Below, piece after piece: positions 8,551 through 20,785 of a stretch of DNA of 64,000 nt (the stretch's first letter is position 1; every line of letters starts with the position of its first letter). The notes beneath the pieces were generated by a model, which saw nothing but the letters and a program-made list of their open reading frames with translations, was not told where the DNA came from and did not search any database. Where the stretch lies: positions 62,001 to 126,000 of the forward strand of contig JAJSOM010000007.1 in NCBI GenBank assembly GCA_023052935.1, read 5' to 3'. The translations under genes were made by a program, and so were the position numbers. The DNA is from Piezodorus guildinii. Lineage: Eukaryota; Arthropoda; Insecta; Hemiptera; Pentatomidae.

Positions 8551-11226
8551 TCAGACTGCAGAGTCCAGACCCCTTCCCAGGGCGACCACGTCGACCAGGG
8601 GGAGAGAGCCTTGCCACCTGCCAGGTGCTGGTGGAGGAACAACGTCCCTGAAAAGAGGGTTCACACAGGCCTTTAGCCCGTCAAAGAACTTGACGTGCCT
8701 CCGGCTGATGAACTGTGGCACCGAGGGTAGTTGGAGTTCCTCGTGGATGGTGGCATTTTTCGCCCTCTGGAGCGTGGTCCCTCTGGCTATCCTCCTGATA
8801 ACGGAGTTTTGGTACGTCTGCAGCCTGTTGAGTGTAGTCTGGTATAGGTGGCGGAGCAGGGGCGCACCATGGAGCATTGTCGGTCTGATAACGGCCTTAT
8901 AGATCTGTAGTTTGAGTCGCAGTGAGAGCTGCGGCGAGACAAGCAGATGGTAGAGCCTGTGGGTCTTGTTGCGTGCCAGCTTGATTCTCTCTCGCACATG
9001 GCTGGAGAGTGTCAGGTGGCGGTCCAGGGTAACACCCAGATAGAGAATCGAGTTTGAGATCGGCAGTTTTACACCGTCTATCTCAAACTCGGTGGGTAGC
9101 TTCCTTTTGCCCTTTTGGAAGGACATGATGATCGCGTCCGTCTTGGCTGGGTTGACCCTGATGCCAATCTTCTTTAGTTCCCCAACCATGACGTTGGCTG
9201 CTGCTTGTGCATGGTCCCGTGCAGTCTCGGCGCTCATGCTGGTGGCGTAGATGGCGATGTCATCAGCGTAGGCAGCTACTGTCGCTCCCGGATGCTTTGT
9301 TGAGACCACTGGTGCCGTGAAAACGACAAACAGTAGTGGCCCCAGGACAGACCCTTGAGGTACCCCGCAGATGGTATCGCGTGGATTCGACAGGCTTCCG
9401 CCGACCCGTACGACGAAAGTTCTTCCGCTAAGATAGCTTCGGATCAATCGGCATAGGGGGGCTGGGAACCTGAACTCCTCCAGGCGGCGGAGCAACAGAG
9501 TGTGAGACACACAGTCAAAGGCCTGCGTGCAATCCAGTGAGATGAGTGCTGTGGCATCGTTGTTTTTCCTCATCCGCTCCACGGTGTGGCCCTGCAATTT
9601 GACGAGGTGGTGTTCACAGGCGACCCCTCGTTGGAATCCGGTCTGTTCCGGTGGAATGATGTTCTCCTCCGTACAGTGCTTCATCAGGTGGTGGTGAACC
9701 AGCCTTTCAAGGATCTTGCTCATGTGCGAGAGAAGACTGATCGGGCGATAGTGCTCCGTTGAATCTCCACTCTTCCCCGGCTTGAGTAGCGGCACTACAA
9801 TCGCTTCTTTCCAAGCCTTAGGAAAGTACGATAACCGGATGCACGAGTTAAAGATGTTCAGTAAGAAGGCTTTACCCTTCCTAGGGAGCATCTTCAACAG
9901 CACATACGGGATATCGTCTTGCCCAGAGGACTTGTTGCCCTTAGTACGTCGAAGTACCGACTCAAGCTGGTTGAAGGTGAAGTGGATGGGCCTCTCATTA
10001 GGGGACGGAAGTCTCCCTTCTGGAGGTCCGGGAGCGTTTCTCACACGATCCCCTTCCCTCGCTGCATAGTCGGTCGCCAGAAGTTCAGCCTGTTCGACCG
10101 GCGTCAGCAGATCGCTCCCAGAAGTCAGATACACTGTCCTCTTCTTGGCGACGTGAGTCCTTATGAGTCTCCAGAATTGCTTCTGGTCGTCATGAGTCCT
10201 CAGGAGCTGTTCATGCCAGAGGGCGGTCTTCCAGGCACGCATGAGGCTGGCTATCTGCCGGGTCATCGCATTGATGGCCGGTTTCAAGCCGTAGTCACCC
10301 GTGCGATAGAAGACGTTCCTAAGGTTGTTCCTTTGGGCCACCAAGGCGAGGATGTGCCTCGGAGGCTTTCTGAGAGCGATCGGCTGGGGGTTGAACCTAG
10401 GGATGTTATGGTTCGCTGACTTCTGGATGGCAGTGGTGATGGCGGCCACCGCGCTCTCCACCTCGGCTTCATTTCTCAGAGGCTGTATTTTGGGTAGTGT
10501 ATTATCGACACTAGCCCTATAGCCCTTCCAGTCGGCCTTGTGAAAGAGGTACTTGCTCGCCGGGGGAGTGGCGGGCGTTCCCTCAAAGATGTAAAGCACA
10601 GGCCGGTGGTCAGACGGTCCGTACGGGAGTGCGTGGCACCCCGTGACGGTGTGCTGATCCCTGGTCAGGAGTAGGTCTAGCGTAGATGTCCATCCAGGTC
10701 GGGCCGCATGCCTGAAGGTGTGCACCCCAGGGTGAAAGACTGTCAGTCTGGTCTTAGTGATGTACGTACCCACAGTGTTATTACTGTTGCACAGCCAGGC
10801 AGTGTGTCGGGCGTTGAAGTCCCCAAGGACGACAAACCGACTTCTACCCTGGGCGTGCTGCAGCAATTGCTTCATGCAGGTTGTTATTGCATTGGGCCTC
10901 TTATAGACACAGCAGAAAGTGAAACGATGTTTCAGGTGAACATCGACTGTGACTATGTGAGTACCCTTGGTTGAAGCCACTGGGTTGGGTATCAAACGTG
11001 AGGGCACATCTCGTCTGACCAAGATGACGACACTCTCATCAGTCCCTGGGTCACACACCTCCCGGTACGCAGTGTACCCCTGGATATACAGCCTCTCAGA
11101 GGTGGGGAGAATGGTGTCCGTCAGCGCCACCACCGAAGGCCGGTGCTGCTGTAGGAGGAGTTCAACTTCAGCCTGCTTCTGGCGCAGACCTCGGATGTTG
11201 TAGTTTATGACGAGGTGATCAGTCAT
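8551..11226 (-). CDS. E2 ORF2: endonuclease and reverse transcriptase
   Basis: 891 residues, intact. Endonuclease motifs: NYNIRGL, ALTDTIL, GDFNARHTAW and GPSDHRPVLY. Reverse transcriptase motifs: EHYRPISLL, SLDCTQAFDCVSH, GVPQGSVLGP and YADD near residue 655. It ends with a conserved FISRRHVKFFDGLK region and no RNase H. Far more GC-rich than family 1 ORF2. The start overlaps the ORF1 stop by 8 nt (ATGACTGA). Confidence 0.95.
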   Translation of the reverse strand: MTDHLVINYNIRGLRQKQAEVELLLQQHRPSVVALTDTILPTSERLYIQGYTAYREVCDPGTDESVVILVRRDVPSRLIPNPVASTKGTHIVTVDVHLKHRFTFCCVYKRPNAITTCMKQLLQHAQGRSRFVVLGDFNARHTAWLCNSNNTVGTYITKTRLTVFHPGVHTFRHAARPGWTSTLDLLLTRDQHTVTGCHALPYGPSDHRPVLYIFEGTPATPPASKYLFHKADWKGYRASVDNTLPKIQPLRNEAEVESAVAAITTAIQKSANHNIPRFNPQPIALRKPPRHILALVAQRNNLRNVFYRTGDYGLKPAINAMTRQIASLMRAWKTALWHEQLLRTHDDQKQFWRLIRTHVAKKRTVYLTSGSDLLTPVEQAELLATDYAAREGDRVRNAPGPPEGRLPSPNERPIHFTFNQLESVLRRTKGNKSSGQDDIPYVLLKMLPRKGKAFLLNIFNSCIRLSYFPKAWKEAIVVPLLKPGKSGDSTEHYRPISLLSHMSKILERLVHHHLMKHCTEENIIPPEQTGFQRGVACEHHLVKLQGHTVERMRKNNDATALISLDCTQAFDCVSHTLLLRRLEEFRFPAPLCRLIRSYLSGRTFVVRVGGSLSNPRDTICGVPQGSVLGPLLFVVFTAPVVSTKHPGATVAAYADDIAIYATSMSAETARDHAQAAANVMVGELKKIGIRVNPAKTDAIIMSFQKGKRKLPTEFEIDGVKLPISNSILYLGVTLDRHLTLSSHVRERIKLARNKTHRLYHLLVSPQLSLRLKLQIYKAVIRPTMLHGAPLLRHLYQTTLNRLQTYQNSVIRRIARGTTLQRAKNATIHEELQLPSVPQFISRRHVKFFDGLKACVNPLFRDVVPPPAPGRWQGSLPLVDVVALGRGLDSAV

Positions 11227-12436
11227 AATGCTTGGCGATCAGCTTCATCAACATCTCGGTGATCCGGGTCATCGAGAGCATCATGTTAGTGACCCTCTCG
11301 TTGAGTGCGGCGTTATCCTTCAGGACCTTGGCTAATATACCACTCAGGTCCGTTGGTGGTGGCAGAGGGGCGCCTGTGATTGGCCCGGCTTCAGTAGATG
11401 GTGGTGGTGGTGGAAGGTCCTGGCGTTGGTGTGCCTGCGCAGTGGTCCCTCCAATCAGCTGTGAGTACGACAGGTCCGGCTGGGCTGCTCTGCTCTGCTT
11501 CCTTGAAGGGGCAGCGGCTGGTGTGGCGGCTGGAGTGGCGGCAGCTGTCTTCCTCTTCTTCATCAACTCCTGTCTTCTCGGGCAGTCCTTCGAAGAGGCA
11601 GGGTGGTTTCCTCCGCAGTTGGCGCATTTGGCTGCGGGTGGACGAGGGCAGTCTTGGCCTTTGTGGTTTCCACCGCACCACGAGCAGGTGAGTAGTCGGC
11701 CACAATATTTCATTATATGCCCGAACTGCTGGCAGTTCCGGCATTGAGCTGGGGCTCCGTCTTCCTTGAACGGGTAAACACGGAATATTACCCGCCCGAT
11801 GCAGCGAAGGGCTCTGACGTCTTCAATTTTCACAGAGGGATCTGTGATTATCTGGATCCCCTCGATATCGTAGGAGACCCCGGCTTCGTTTCTGCGGGTT
11901 AGCCTCCTGGCTAACCTGAAACCTGTCAATCTTGCTCGGAGTTCTTCGGTGATCTCCTCAATAGGATGATCAACGTCGAATCCTTGCAGGACGAACTTTT
12001 TTGATCTTTTCGTCCCCCTAGGAGCAAAAGAGTGGAAGAGGACCCTTTCATTGTCGCGAAGAAGCTTCACGGCAATGTCGTGGTCCAGATCTGACGACAC
12101 ATAAAGTCTCGTCTCTCTTTGCGAGGTGTTCGTTTTGAACTCCTGTATCCCTATTTTGAAGAGCTCTTCTTTTAGGGATGTAAAGGAGATCGGAGGGGAG
12201 ATTATTATTGGTGGTGGTAGCTTCTTTTTGGGAGCTATCACCTCATACCGGTTCGATGTCGACACCGGTGGCGGCACTGGGACTGGCCTGGGCTTGATGG
12301 CCTTGCTGGAGCGCTTGGTTACGGGTGTGAACCCTTCACCATCGCTAGCTTGCCGCTTCTCGCCTCTAGACACTGTCTCCGCCGTGTCCATCTGGCATAA
12401 GCCAGAGGGTCCCGGTTGAGAAGGGTCATCCATCAT
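11219..12436 (-). CDS. E2 ORF1: Gag-like protein with three CCHC knuckles
   Basis: 405 residues, intact. The N-terminus is P-rich. FVLQGFDVDHPIEEI marks the PRE_C2HC-like domain. The knuckles are CRNCQQFGHIMKYC, CSWCGGNHKGQDC and CANCGGNHPASSKDC. The C-terminal amphipathic segment (LSGILAKVLKDNAALNERVT) could form a coiled coil. Two adjacent ATGs precede it; I take the first. Confidence 0.93.
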   Translation of the reverse strand: MMDDPSQPGPSGLCQMDTAETVSRGEKRQASDGEGFTPVTKRSSKAIKPRPVPVPPPVSTSNRYEVIAPKKKLPPPIIISPPISFTSLKEELFKIGIQEFKTNTSQRETRLYVSSDLDHDIAVKLLRDNERVLFHSFAPRGTKRSKKFVLQGFDVDHPIEEITEELRARLTGFRLARRLTRRNEAGVSYDIEGIQIITDPSVKIEDVRALRCIGRVIFRVYPFKEDGAPAQCRNCQQFGHIMKYCGRLLTCSWCGGNHKGQDCPRPPAAKCANCGGNHPASSKDCPRRQELMKKRKTAAATPAATPAAAPSRKQSRAAQPDLSYSQLIGGTTAQAHQRQDLPPPPPSTEAGPITGAPLPPPTDLSGILAKVLKDNAALNERVTNMMLSMTRITEMLMKLIAKHYD

Positions 12437-12475
12437 GATGCAGGTACTTGCCAGGGCAATGCTACCCGATAGGCT

Positions 12476-12513
12476 GTTCCGGTTAGCTCCACGTGATAAG
12501 TGTGGACCGAAAC
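12476..12513 (-). ncRNA. Conserved 5'UTR hairpin of E2
   Basis: In the sense RNA GUUUCGGU pairs with ACCGGAAC over 8 bp, enclosing a CCAC...GUGG inner stem with an UUAUC loop. E5, E8 and E9 have the same arrangement with different paired bases, so the structure is conserved rather than the stem sequence. Function unknown. Confidence 0.6.
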
Positions 12514-12655
12514 AACTTAAGGCGCGGACCTAAGCAAGTACACGGAGAAAGGACTCAGGAGTCTTCAGTCTTCAGAGGTAGTCTTCTTCTGGAGCTCCTT
12601 CCTCTTCGGCTGCTGGCTGCTGACTGTTGTCTTGATTGATTGATGGTAATTTCTT

Positions 12656-13755
12656 GTACCTCGTGTAATTTGGTAAAGCGGGACGGACCGTAACGGAGAC
12701 GCCATACTTCTTATTCCCAGAATTATTTCTCCCTTGGATTGTTTTGTGTTCAATTTGTATCTGTAAACTCACCTCTGCGGTTCAGTAGACCCGTTTTACG
12801 TCGTACGATTTTCGGCGCCCTCTCTCCTTACTTCTCTCCACACTCACGCGCGGCCCAGCGCTCACCAAAAACTCGGGCCAAGTCCCAAACGATCGCTGAA
12901 TCTCGGAGACCGGTCGTCTTCTCTCCAACTCCTCTCAAAATAGTCATTTTTAAATTACTTCTCCCTCGTGCTCAATAAGTTTCGACGAAACCTCGCTCTT
13001 TTGGAACCATTAACCTTTCAGAATCCCTTGGCTTTGTGCAGTTTAGCGGCGTCCAATCTTGGCGGAAACTGATTCATTCAGGGGTTGTTAGCACTCATCC
13101 GACGTTATCCCATGTCATCTTTCCGACTGGTTTTCCAAAATATTATTAAAACGCTTGATTCTCTTTCCCTGGCGGCAAGGCGACTCCAATTGACTGTCTA
13201 GGATTAGATACAGGACTGGTTTTCTATGCCCTTTGGTACTGGCATCCCGTTAATAACATGATGGAATAGCACTGCATCTCTATGCACCGTCTCCGCCCGC
13301 TCGGCTGCTGACCCTCGGTAAGGATTCGGCAGTCATATCATTGTATTCGTGTAATTAAAAAAAAAAAAATGAACCATAAAAGAGAACAAGAAATAATTCC
13401 GTGTTGACCTTACCCGTTTAGGAAAACATTTTACGTGGTGTTGTTTAATCCCGGAGCCTGACTTCGGGATAGGGAAAAAAATAGATAAATAAAACTCGGT
13501 AGATTGTTATGGAATAACGACGCAGTTGAAAGATAGAGGTGAATTTTCATTTGAAATTTGAATTTACATCTAGATTGGTGCTATATGGCCCGATATATCC
13601 GAAATGGTATTATTAAGAATATAGATCATCGTGTAATCATTAATGTTATTCTTTCGTTTTACTCGACCTTTTTAATAACTCTTCAGGTCGCAATCAGGCC
13701 TAATAAGAGATATGAGTGAGTATTTTTATTTTTCATATATACTTGAACTCCTCGT
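12656..13755. promoter_or_regulatory. Native H1 upstream region and spacer, unit 1
   Basis: Sequence that adjoins H1 in the uninterrupted unit 3 copy. I see no TATA box at the right distance, unlike the core histones; TATA-less H1 promoters are known in Drosophila. The minus strand has a perfect donor-like GAGGTGAGT near 12770, but no spliced H1 is evident. The rest is non-coding. Confidence 0.6.
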
Positions 13756-13776
13756 TACACACACACACATACATAC

Positions 13777-13777
13777 A

Positions 13778-13873
<96 letters not shown>
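13777..13873. repeat. (CT)n microsatellite, left block, unit 1
   Basis: Nearly pure CT dinucleotides following a short AC tract (13757-13776). Together with the block at 13991-14150 it brackets a retroposon tail. Confidence 0.95.
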
Positions 13874-15170
<1,297 letters not shown>

Positions 15171-15186
15171 GGCCCTGAAAAGGGCC
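15171..15186 (-). terminator. Histone 3' stem-loop of H2B, unit 1
   Basis: Minus-strand GGCCCTTTTCAGGGCC, 29 nt after the H2B stop. Confidence 0.97.
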
Positions 15187-15215
15187 GTTGAAATTAGCCT
15201 GGAACGATTGACTCG

Positions 15216-15587
15216 TTACTTAGAGCTAGTGTACTTGGTAACGGCCTTTGTGCCTTCGCTGACAGCGTGCTTAGCCAATTCGCCGGGAAGTAGGAGCCTC
15301 ACCGCGGTCTGGATTTCCCTGCTCGTGATGGTCGACCTCTTGTTGTAGTGGGACAGGCGCGAAGCTTCGGCAGCGATACGTTCGAAGATATCGTTGACGA
15401 AACTGTTCATGATGCTCATGGCCTTAGAGGAGACTCCAGTGTCGGGGTGAACCTGTTTCAGCACCTTGTAGATATAGATGGCGTAGCTCTCCTTCCTCCT
15501 CCGCTTCTTCTTCTTGTCGGATTTGGAGATGTTCTTCTGGGCCTTGCCGGCCTTCTTCATGGCTTTACCGCTCGCTTTGGGTGGCAT
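15216..15587 (-). CDS. H2B: Histone H2B (unit 1)
   Basis: Core histone that dimerises with H2A. 123 residues starting [20 protein letters not shown], with a basic tail ([10 protein letters not shown]), the histone fold from about residue 35 ([18 protein letters not shown]) and the C-terminal [17 protein letters not shown] that carries the ubiquitination lysine. TATA at 15686-15693. This copy alone has 46 extra bases in its leader (15618-15663). Otherwise it matches units 2 and 3. Confidence 0.98.
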   Translation of the reverse strand: MPPKASGKAMKKAGKAQKNISKSDKKKKRRRKESYAIYIYKVLKQVHPDTGVSSKAMSIMNSFVNDIFERIAAEASRLSHYNKRSTITSREIQTAVRLLLPGELAKHAVSEGTKAVTKYTSSK

Positions 15588-15617
15588 GTTGACCGATTGT
15601 CAGCTGAAACCGAAGTG

Positions 15618-15663
15618 GTGAACTGGTCGATATACTCGTCTACCTTCTCTGTGCTGTCGAGTT
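15618..15663 (-). other. Extra 46 bp in the H2B leader, possible insertion scar
   Basis: Units 2 and 3 read GAAGTG directly into TTAGATTTT. Unit 1 has 46 unrelated bases between them. The promoter-side edge falls +31 from the TATA box, exactly where element 5' ends join in other insertions. It could be the 5' stub of a deleted retrotransposon, or the ancestral leader lost from the other units. I cannot match it to E1-E10. Confidence 0.45.
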
Positions 15664-15685
15664 TTAGATTTTCCAATGATGCGGG

Positions 15686-15693
15686 CTTATATA
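15686..15693 (-). promoter_or_regulatory. TATA box of H2B, unit 1
   Basis: TATATAAG on the minus strand. CCAAT in + orientation is nearby at about 15718. Confidence 0.85.
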
Positions 15694-15729
15694 TGCGATT
15701 CGACGGGATCCGAGCGGACCAATCGTGGC

Positions 15730-16356
15730 GAAGAGGGTAGCGCAGTCTTGCGGCAGCATTCGAAACCTGGTCAAAGCGCGCGAATGCCCATACAGCAGGG
15801 GGGCGTGGTGACTCCACATTCAAATTTTCCGTTTCCCGATGAGTCTGTTGATCCATTTTATGTTTTATAATCATTGGGTGAGATAATTTGTTAATTATTT
15901 TTTTCTTTTGTATATATATATTTTTTAAATATTTATTTCGCCATCCCGATATCTTATCTTTCTTTTAAATACTAACAATTTGTTGTTTCCTTCTTTATCA
16001 TAGTGAATGGTTGCGTTAGTGTGCGCGCGCTTCTGTACTTGTGCGCATTTTCGTTCCGAGGATAAGTGCGCGCGCGGGGGTTTTTCTTTTTCCGAGAAGG
16101 GATGTACCTTGACTTGTTGATCCGGATGGGATTACCTTCGGACCGCTTACTTCCTTTTGGTATTTATATACACCCCTAATATTTATTTAGGCAAATCCTT
16201 AATAATCACAACGATGTAACAAACAAGCAAGGCTACCCATTGTTGTTATTAGACGAATCGGATAATGAATAAGATGCCTTTTTAAGGGGACATTGAATTG
16301 AGAGGAGTAGGATCAAGTGTATAGCCAAGTCAGAAAGCTACCAGAGATCATTTGGT
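15730..16356. other. H2B-H3 spacer, unit 1
   Basis: Non-coding. Two GCGCGCGC tracts, near 16022-16029 and 16067-16077, flank a mixed core, and an AT-rich block is near 15895-15935. AGAAAG at 16332-16337 is 19 nt 3' of the H3 stem-loop. Confidence 0.7.
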
Positions 16357-16372
16357 GGCCCTGAAAAGGGCC
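16357..16372 (-). terminator. Histone 3' stem-loop of H3, unit 1
   Basis: Minus-strand GGCCCTTTTCAGGGCC, 30 nt after the H3 stop. Confidence 0.97.
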
Positions 16373-16402
16373 GTTGAAAGTACGGCAGGGTGCGGACAGC
16401 CC

Positions 16403-16822
<420 letters not shown>

Positions 16823-16848
16823 CTATGGCCTCGGCTTTTTTGCCGGTC

Positions 16849-16856
16849 GTTTTATA
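16849..16856 (-). promoter_or_regulatory. TATA box of H3, unit 1 (intact promoter)
   Basis: TATAAAAC on the minus strand. The insertion target used in units 2 and 3 (CTATGGCCTCGG, here 16823-16834) is +23 to +34 from its first T. Confidence 0.87.
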
Positions 16857-16899
16857 GGTGGAATCGGAGGGGTGGGGGGTGCGTCCCACCAATCAGCAT

Positions 16900-17525
16900 G
16901 GCGCGTCGGCCTTTTTTGTTCATTTCTTTGTTGGCTTCTTGTGATACTAACATATATTCACTTACCTGATTTTTATATTTGCGTAAATTATGAAATAGCA
17001 GTTTTTCTCATTGATAATGACAACACTGTGGTGTATTTGTCATCCATTCATTCATCCATCGTGCTAACAAATTTCTCTGATATATATATATATATTTTTT
17101 TTTATTATGGATTCTACTGCACCTTTGTCGGTGATTCTGTGATCAATTAGATTTCTTTCATCGTTAAAAGAGTTTCCGCCGCATTTGTTTGGTCGTGGGA
17201 TTCCCACGGTTCAGTTTATTGCTCCGGAAGACCCAAGTTAATCATATATTATATACTCTTTTTGCTGTGTCCAAGTTAGCCTCTGCCTTTTCTTTTCTCG
17301 GTAATGTTATTGGTCAATCGATACGGATTTAATCTGTTAGTCTGTAATATATCAAATATCTGAATTATGGGTGTGTAAAACAACTTGGAGGATATCATCG
17401 GAAGGGTCGATAATCATTGCCCACCACTTTTCTTTTTTGTATTATTTAGAAAAGGTATTTGTGGCATATTGTACGGGAAGCTAGTGGGTGAATTATTTAA
17501 GAAAGTCTGTGTAATTATTTTTGGT
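16900..17525. other. H3-H4 spacer, units 1 and 2
   Basis: Non-coding and AT-rich, with a TA microsatellite near 17081-17093 and the unit boundary at 17203. It includes the palindrome at 17194-17208. I see no gene. Confidence 0.75.
17194..17208. repeat. 15-bp perfect palindrome in the H3-H4 spacer
   Basis: CGTGGGATTCCCACG, two 7-bp arms around one T. Repeated exactly at 27931-27945 and 56963-56977. It could bind a dimeric factor; no function is known to me. Confidence 0.6.
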
Positions 17526-17541
17526 GGCCCTGAAAAGGGCC
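17526..17541 (-). terminator. Histone 3' stem-loop of H4, unit 2
   Basis: Same 16-nt stem-loop as unit 1 H4, at the same distance from the stop. Confidence 0.97.
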
Positions 17542-17587
17542 GTTGAAACTTTCCCCCGGTCACAAGGTACACACGACGATGTCGAAC

Positions 17588-17908
<321 letters not shown>

Positions 17909-17954
17909 TCAGAGAACGATATTCGACTGCTCAGGTTCCATTTCCAACTCCGTG

Positions 17955-17962
17955 TTTTTATA
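17955..17962 (-). promoter_or_regulatory. TATA box of H4, unit 2 (intact)
   Basis: TATAAAAA on the minus strand. No insertion at this promoter. Confidence 0.85.
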
Positions 17963-17989
17963 GGTAGGTCTTTCTATCCGATTGGTCCA

Positions 17990-18601
17990 CACACGGGCGT
18001 TTGGTATGCGCTCTGGTGGACCGTCTGCGCGTCACTTCCCCTTTACTCCATGGTGGGGGACGGATGGGGGGGGGAGGAGGGTAGAACGAATGTGTTTTAT
18101 CTTTACTTGCACACACTGGATAGGTCCTAAGTTCGTTTTACTTTATCTATCTATGAACTACTAGTTTCTTTTTATTCCTTTCAGAGTTATGTCTTCAGTA
18201 TTCATACTAAGCCGCCGTTTTTGTAAAAGTTTTTTTTTCCTTTTTTTTTTTTTTTTTTTTTTTTTTTCCCTCTTCAATTGTCTATTTATTCTCTTTATTG
18301 ATCCTGAAACCCATCAGTCTTAAACTCAATCAATGATGAATTTTTACCATTTATTAACCGAGTTCATCTATCGTTAAATCGTCAATGCTTACAAACAACG
18401 TTTTCTTTTTACTTTCCCATTCTAATCATTATTTAGTCCAAACACACGCCTTTGACGTGCAAACCTTGATTTTCCATTCCTCACAACCTCTTATGCTTTA
18501 AATATCCTATCTTTAAATTTTGACGGATGAAATTACGTTATATATTTAAATGATGCTCTTTTTCCCATTTGACATTTTAGAAAGTTTCATACCCAATTTG
18601 T
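17990..18601. other. H4-H2A spacer, unit 2
   Basis: Matches unit 1 apart from homopolymer lengths. No gene. Confidence 0.75.
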
Positions 18602-18617
18602 GGCCCTGAAAAGGGCC
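18602..18617 (-). terminator. Histone 3' stem-loop of H2A, unit 2
   Basis: GGCCCTTTTCAGGGCC on the minus strand. Confidence 0.97.
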
Positions 18618-18657
18618 GTTGAAAAGAGAAGATCGAGAGGCTTTCCGGCCATCAGGC

Positions 18658-19098
<441 letters not shown>

Positions 19099-19100
19099 TC

Positions 19101-19107
19101 ATTTATA
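19101..19107 (-). promoter_or_regulatory. TATA box of H2A, unit 2 (intact)
   Basis: TATAAAT on the minus strand. Confidence 0.85.
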
Positions 19108-19139
19108 CCCGTTTGCCGCTCTGCGCGGGCCAATCACTT

Positions 19140-19666
19140 TTCGTGGCTGCCCCCCACTCCTCTAAACAGCCTGCTACCTACCGGATGATTCCATCACTTA
19201 AGTGTTCGGAATCCCTTTACATCGACCACCTTAAAAAAAAAAAAAAAAAAAAAATACAATTCATTGATATCATTTTTAGTCATAGTTATTATTTATTTAT
19301 TGTATTAAGGGGATTAAATGGTTAGACGTCCATTCGCTTGAACTTCTTAACGGTACCTGCAGGAATGGGGAAAGTGTAGGTAGGACCGACTACTTGGAAT
19401 AAATTGTCCTCCACTCCTGTGAAATTAAGATAGGTAGCGATTGTTGGGGAGGGAGGGGGGAGGGGGGGGGGACGAGAGAGAGAATTTTCATTGAAGTTCG
19501 TTAATTATAATACAGATAATCGAATAATGGTTGTATTCTGTCACCCTGTTAGGTAACTTGGGGCGTGGTTCTCGGATACGGTACATCCTCACGTCAACAA
19601 CCTCGTGGGCGAAGCTAAGGAGGGGAAGGTTACAATCGTATATACGGAGAGGAGGGAGTCTTTGCC

Positions 19667-19700
<34 letters not shown>

Positions 19701-20030
19701 GAAGAGAACTTTTAAACAAAAATGAAATTAGCCGGTTGAATTGTTCTAAATTACTTTCTAACCTAATGGCGTACTTCCATTCTATTTGGATTTGAATAAC
19801 GGGAGGTTATTGTTAGGCGCATGCGTACTAAATTGGTTTTGCAATACTGCAGCTGTTTAGCCGTTATTGATATCAAAGACTCGCCGACATTACTCGGCCA
19901 ATCTCGATCCGCTTATCTTATAAACTTGAAAAAGGTTATAATACGAACCATTGTGTTTTTCATCGTTTCCTCCATGGTCGTCTAATTCTACTTAGTGTCT
20001 CCATATAGAAAGATGTTAAATTTTTTTAGT
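19140..20030. other. H2A-H1 spacer, unit 2
   Basis: Same as unit 1, including the coding-like segment ending at about 19322 and the two A-runs, here slightly longer. No gene recognised. Confidence 0.7.
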
Positions 20031-20046
20031 GGCTCTGAAAAGAGCC
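20031..20046 (-). terminator. Histone 3' stem-loop of H1, unit 2
   Basis: GGCTCTTTTCAGAGCC on the minus strand. Confidence 0.96.
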
Positions 20047-20093
20047 GTTTAAAATCACCACTCCTTGAGGAGGCAGCGGTTGGGGAAAACGAC

Positions 20094-20714
20094 CTACTTC
20101 TTCTTCGGTGAAGCCTTCTTGGCCGCTGGCTTCTTGGCGGGTGCCTTCTTTGCCGGAGCCTTCTTCGCCTTGGGTGTCGAAGCGGGTTTCGCTTTGGCTA
20201 CCTTGGGCTTGGGGGTCTTGGCGGCGGTTGGAGGCTTCTTCGTCTTCTTAGCCTTAGGCGCTGCGGCGGCCTTCTTCGCTGCCGCAGGTTTTGCCTTAGT
20301 TGCCTTGGACTTGCTAGCGACGGACGGTTTGGCGGGAGCCTTCTTTGTAGCGGCTACCTTCTTGCTCTCACCTCCTGCACCGGCGAGTTTGAAAGAGCCA
20401 GATGCGCCCTTGCCTTTGGTCTGGACAAGCGAGCCGGAAGCAACGGCGGAGACGAGGTACTTCTTGATGAAGTGAGACTTCTTCTCCGCATCGATCTTGT
20501 ACGTCGAGCTGATGTATTTCTTGATCGCCTGGGTAGATGATCCACCCCTCTCCTTGAGAGACTTGATCGCAGCTGTTACCATTTGAGATACAGGTGGATG
20601 AGAAGGCGCGGTCTTGGGCTTCTTGGCACCACTTGCCGCGGCGGCCTTACCCTTCTTCGCTTTGGGCGTCGCCGGTGTAGTTGGCGCAGCGGCTTCAGTT
20701 GTAGTTTCAGTCAT
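20094..20714 (-). CDS. H1: Linker histone H1 (unit 2)
   Basis: 206 residues, same protein as unit 1. Its leader is interrupted by truncated E3, whose A tail joins 34 bp upstream of the ATG, so about 2.4 kb separates the gene from its promoter. Frames extending upstream through the poly-T into poly-Lys are artefacts of the insertion. Confidence 0.97.
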   Translation of the reverse strand: MTETTTEAAAPTTPATPKAKKGKAAAASGAKKPKTAPSHPPVSQMVTAAIKSLKERGGSSTQAIKKYISSTYKIDAEKKSHFIKKYLVSAVASGSLVQTKGKGASGSFKLAGAGGESKKVAATKKAPAKPSVASKSKATKAKPAAAKKAAAAPKAKKTKKPPTAAKTPKPKVAKAKPASTPKAKKAPAKKAPAKKPAAKKASPKKK

Positions 20715-20743
20715 TTTCACTAGGTTCGCTAGTGTACCTTGGT

Positions 20744-20748
<5 letters not shown>

Positions 20749-20785
<37 letters not shown>

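Larger units (their letters stand above)
8201..12643 (-). mobile_element. E2: full-length non-LTR retrotransposon, family 2, stacked on E1 at the H1 site
   Basis: Element of 4.44 kb with a pure T-run at 8199-8271 (A tail of about 73). The TSD is up to 12 bp, TGGTAATTTCTT, at 8189-8200 and 12644-12655. Its priming nick lies at least one base from that used by E1 and E3. It sits next to the H1 promoter and so is the element that promoter would read into. AATAAA lies shortly before its A tail. Its ORFs are clearly diverged from E5 and E9. Confidence 0.95.

Noticed and set aside
12476..12513. HDV-like or hammerhead ribozyme
   Set aside because: The hairpin is too far from the element 5' end, and I cannot find the hammerhead core or a convincing double pseudoknot; kept only as an unknown structured RNA.
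12760..12790. 5' intron in H1 from the donor-like GAGGTGAGT
   Set aside because: No acceptor or exon supports it and replication-dependent histone genes lack introns.
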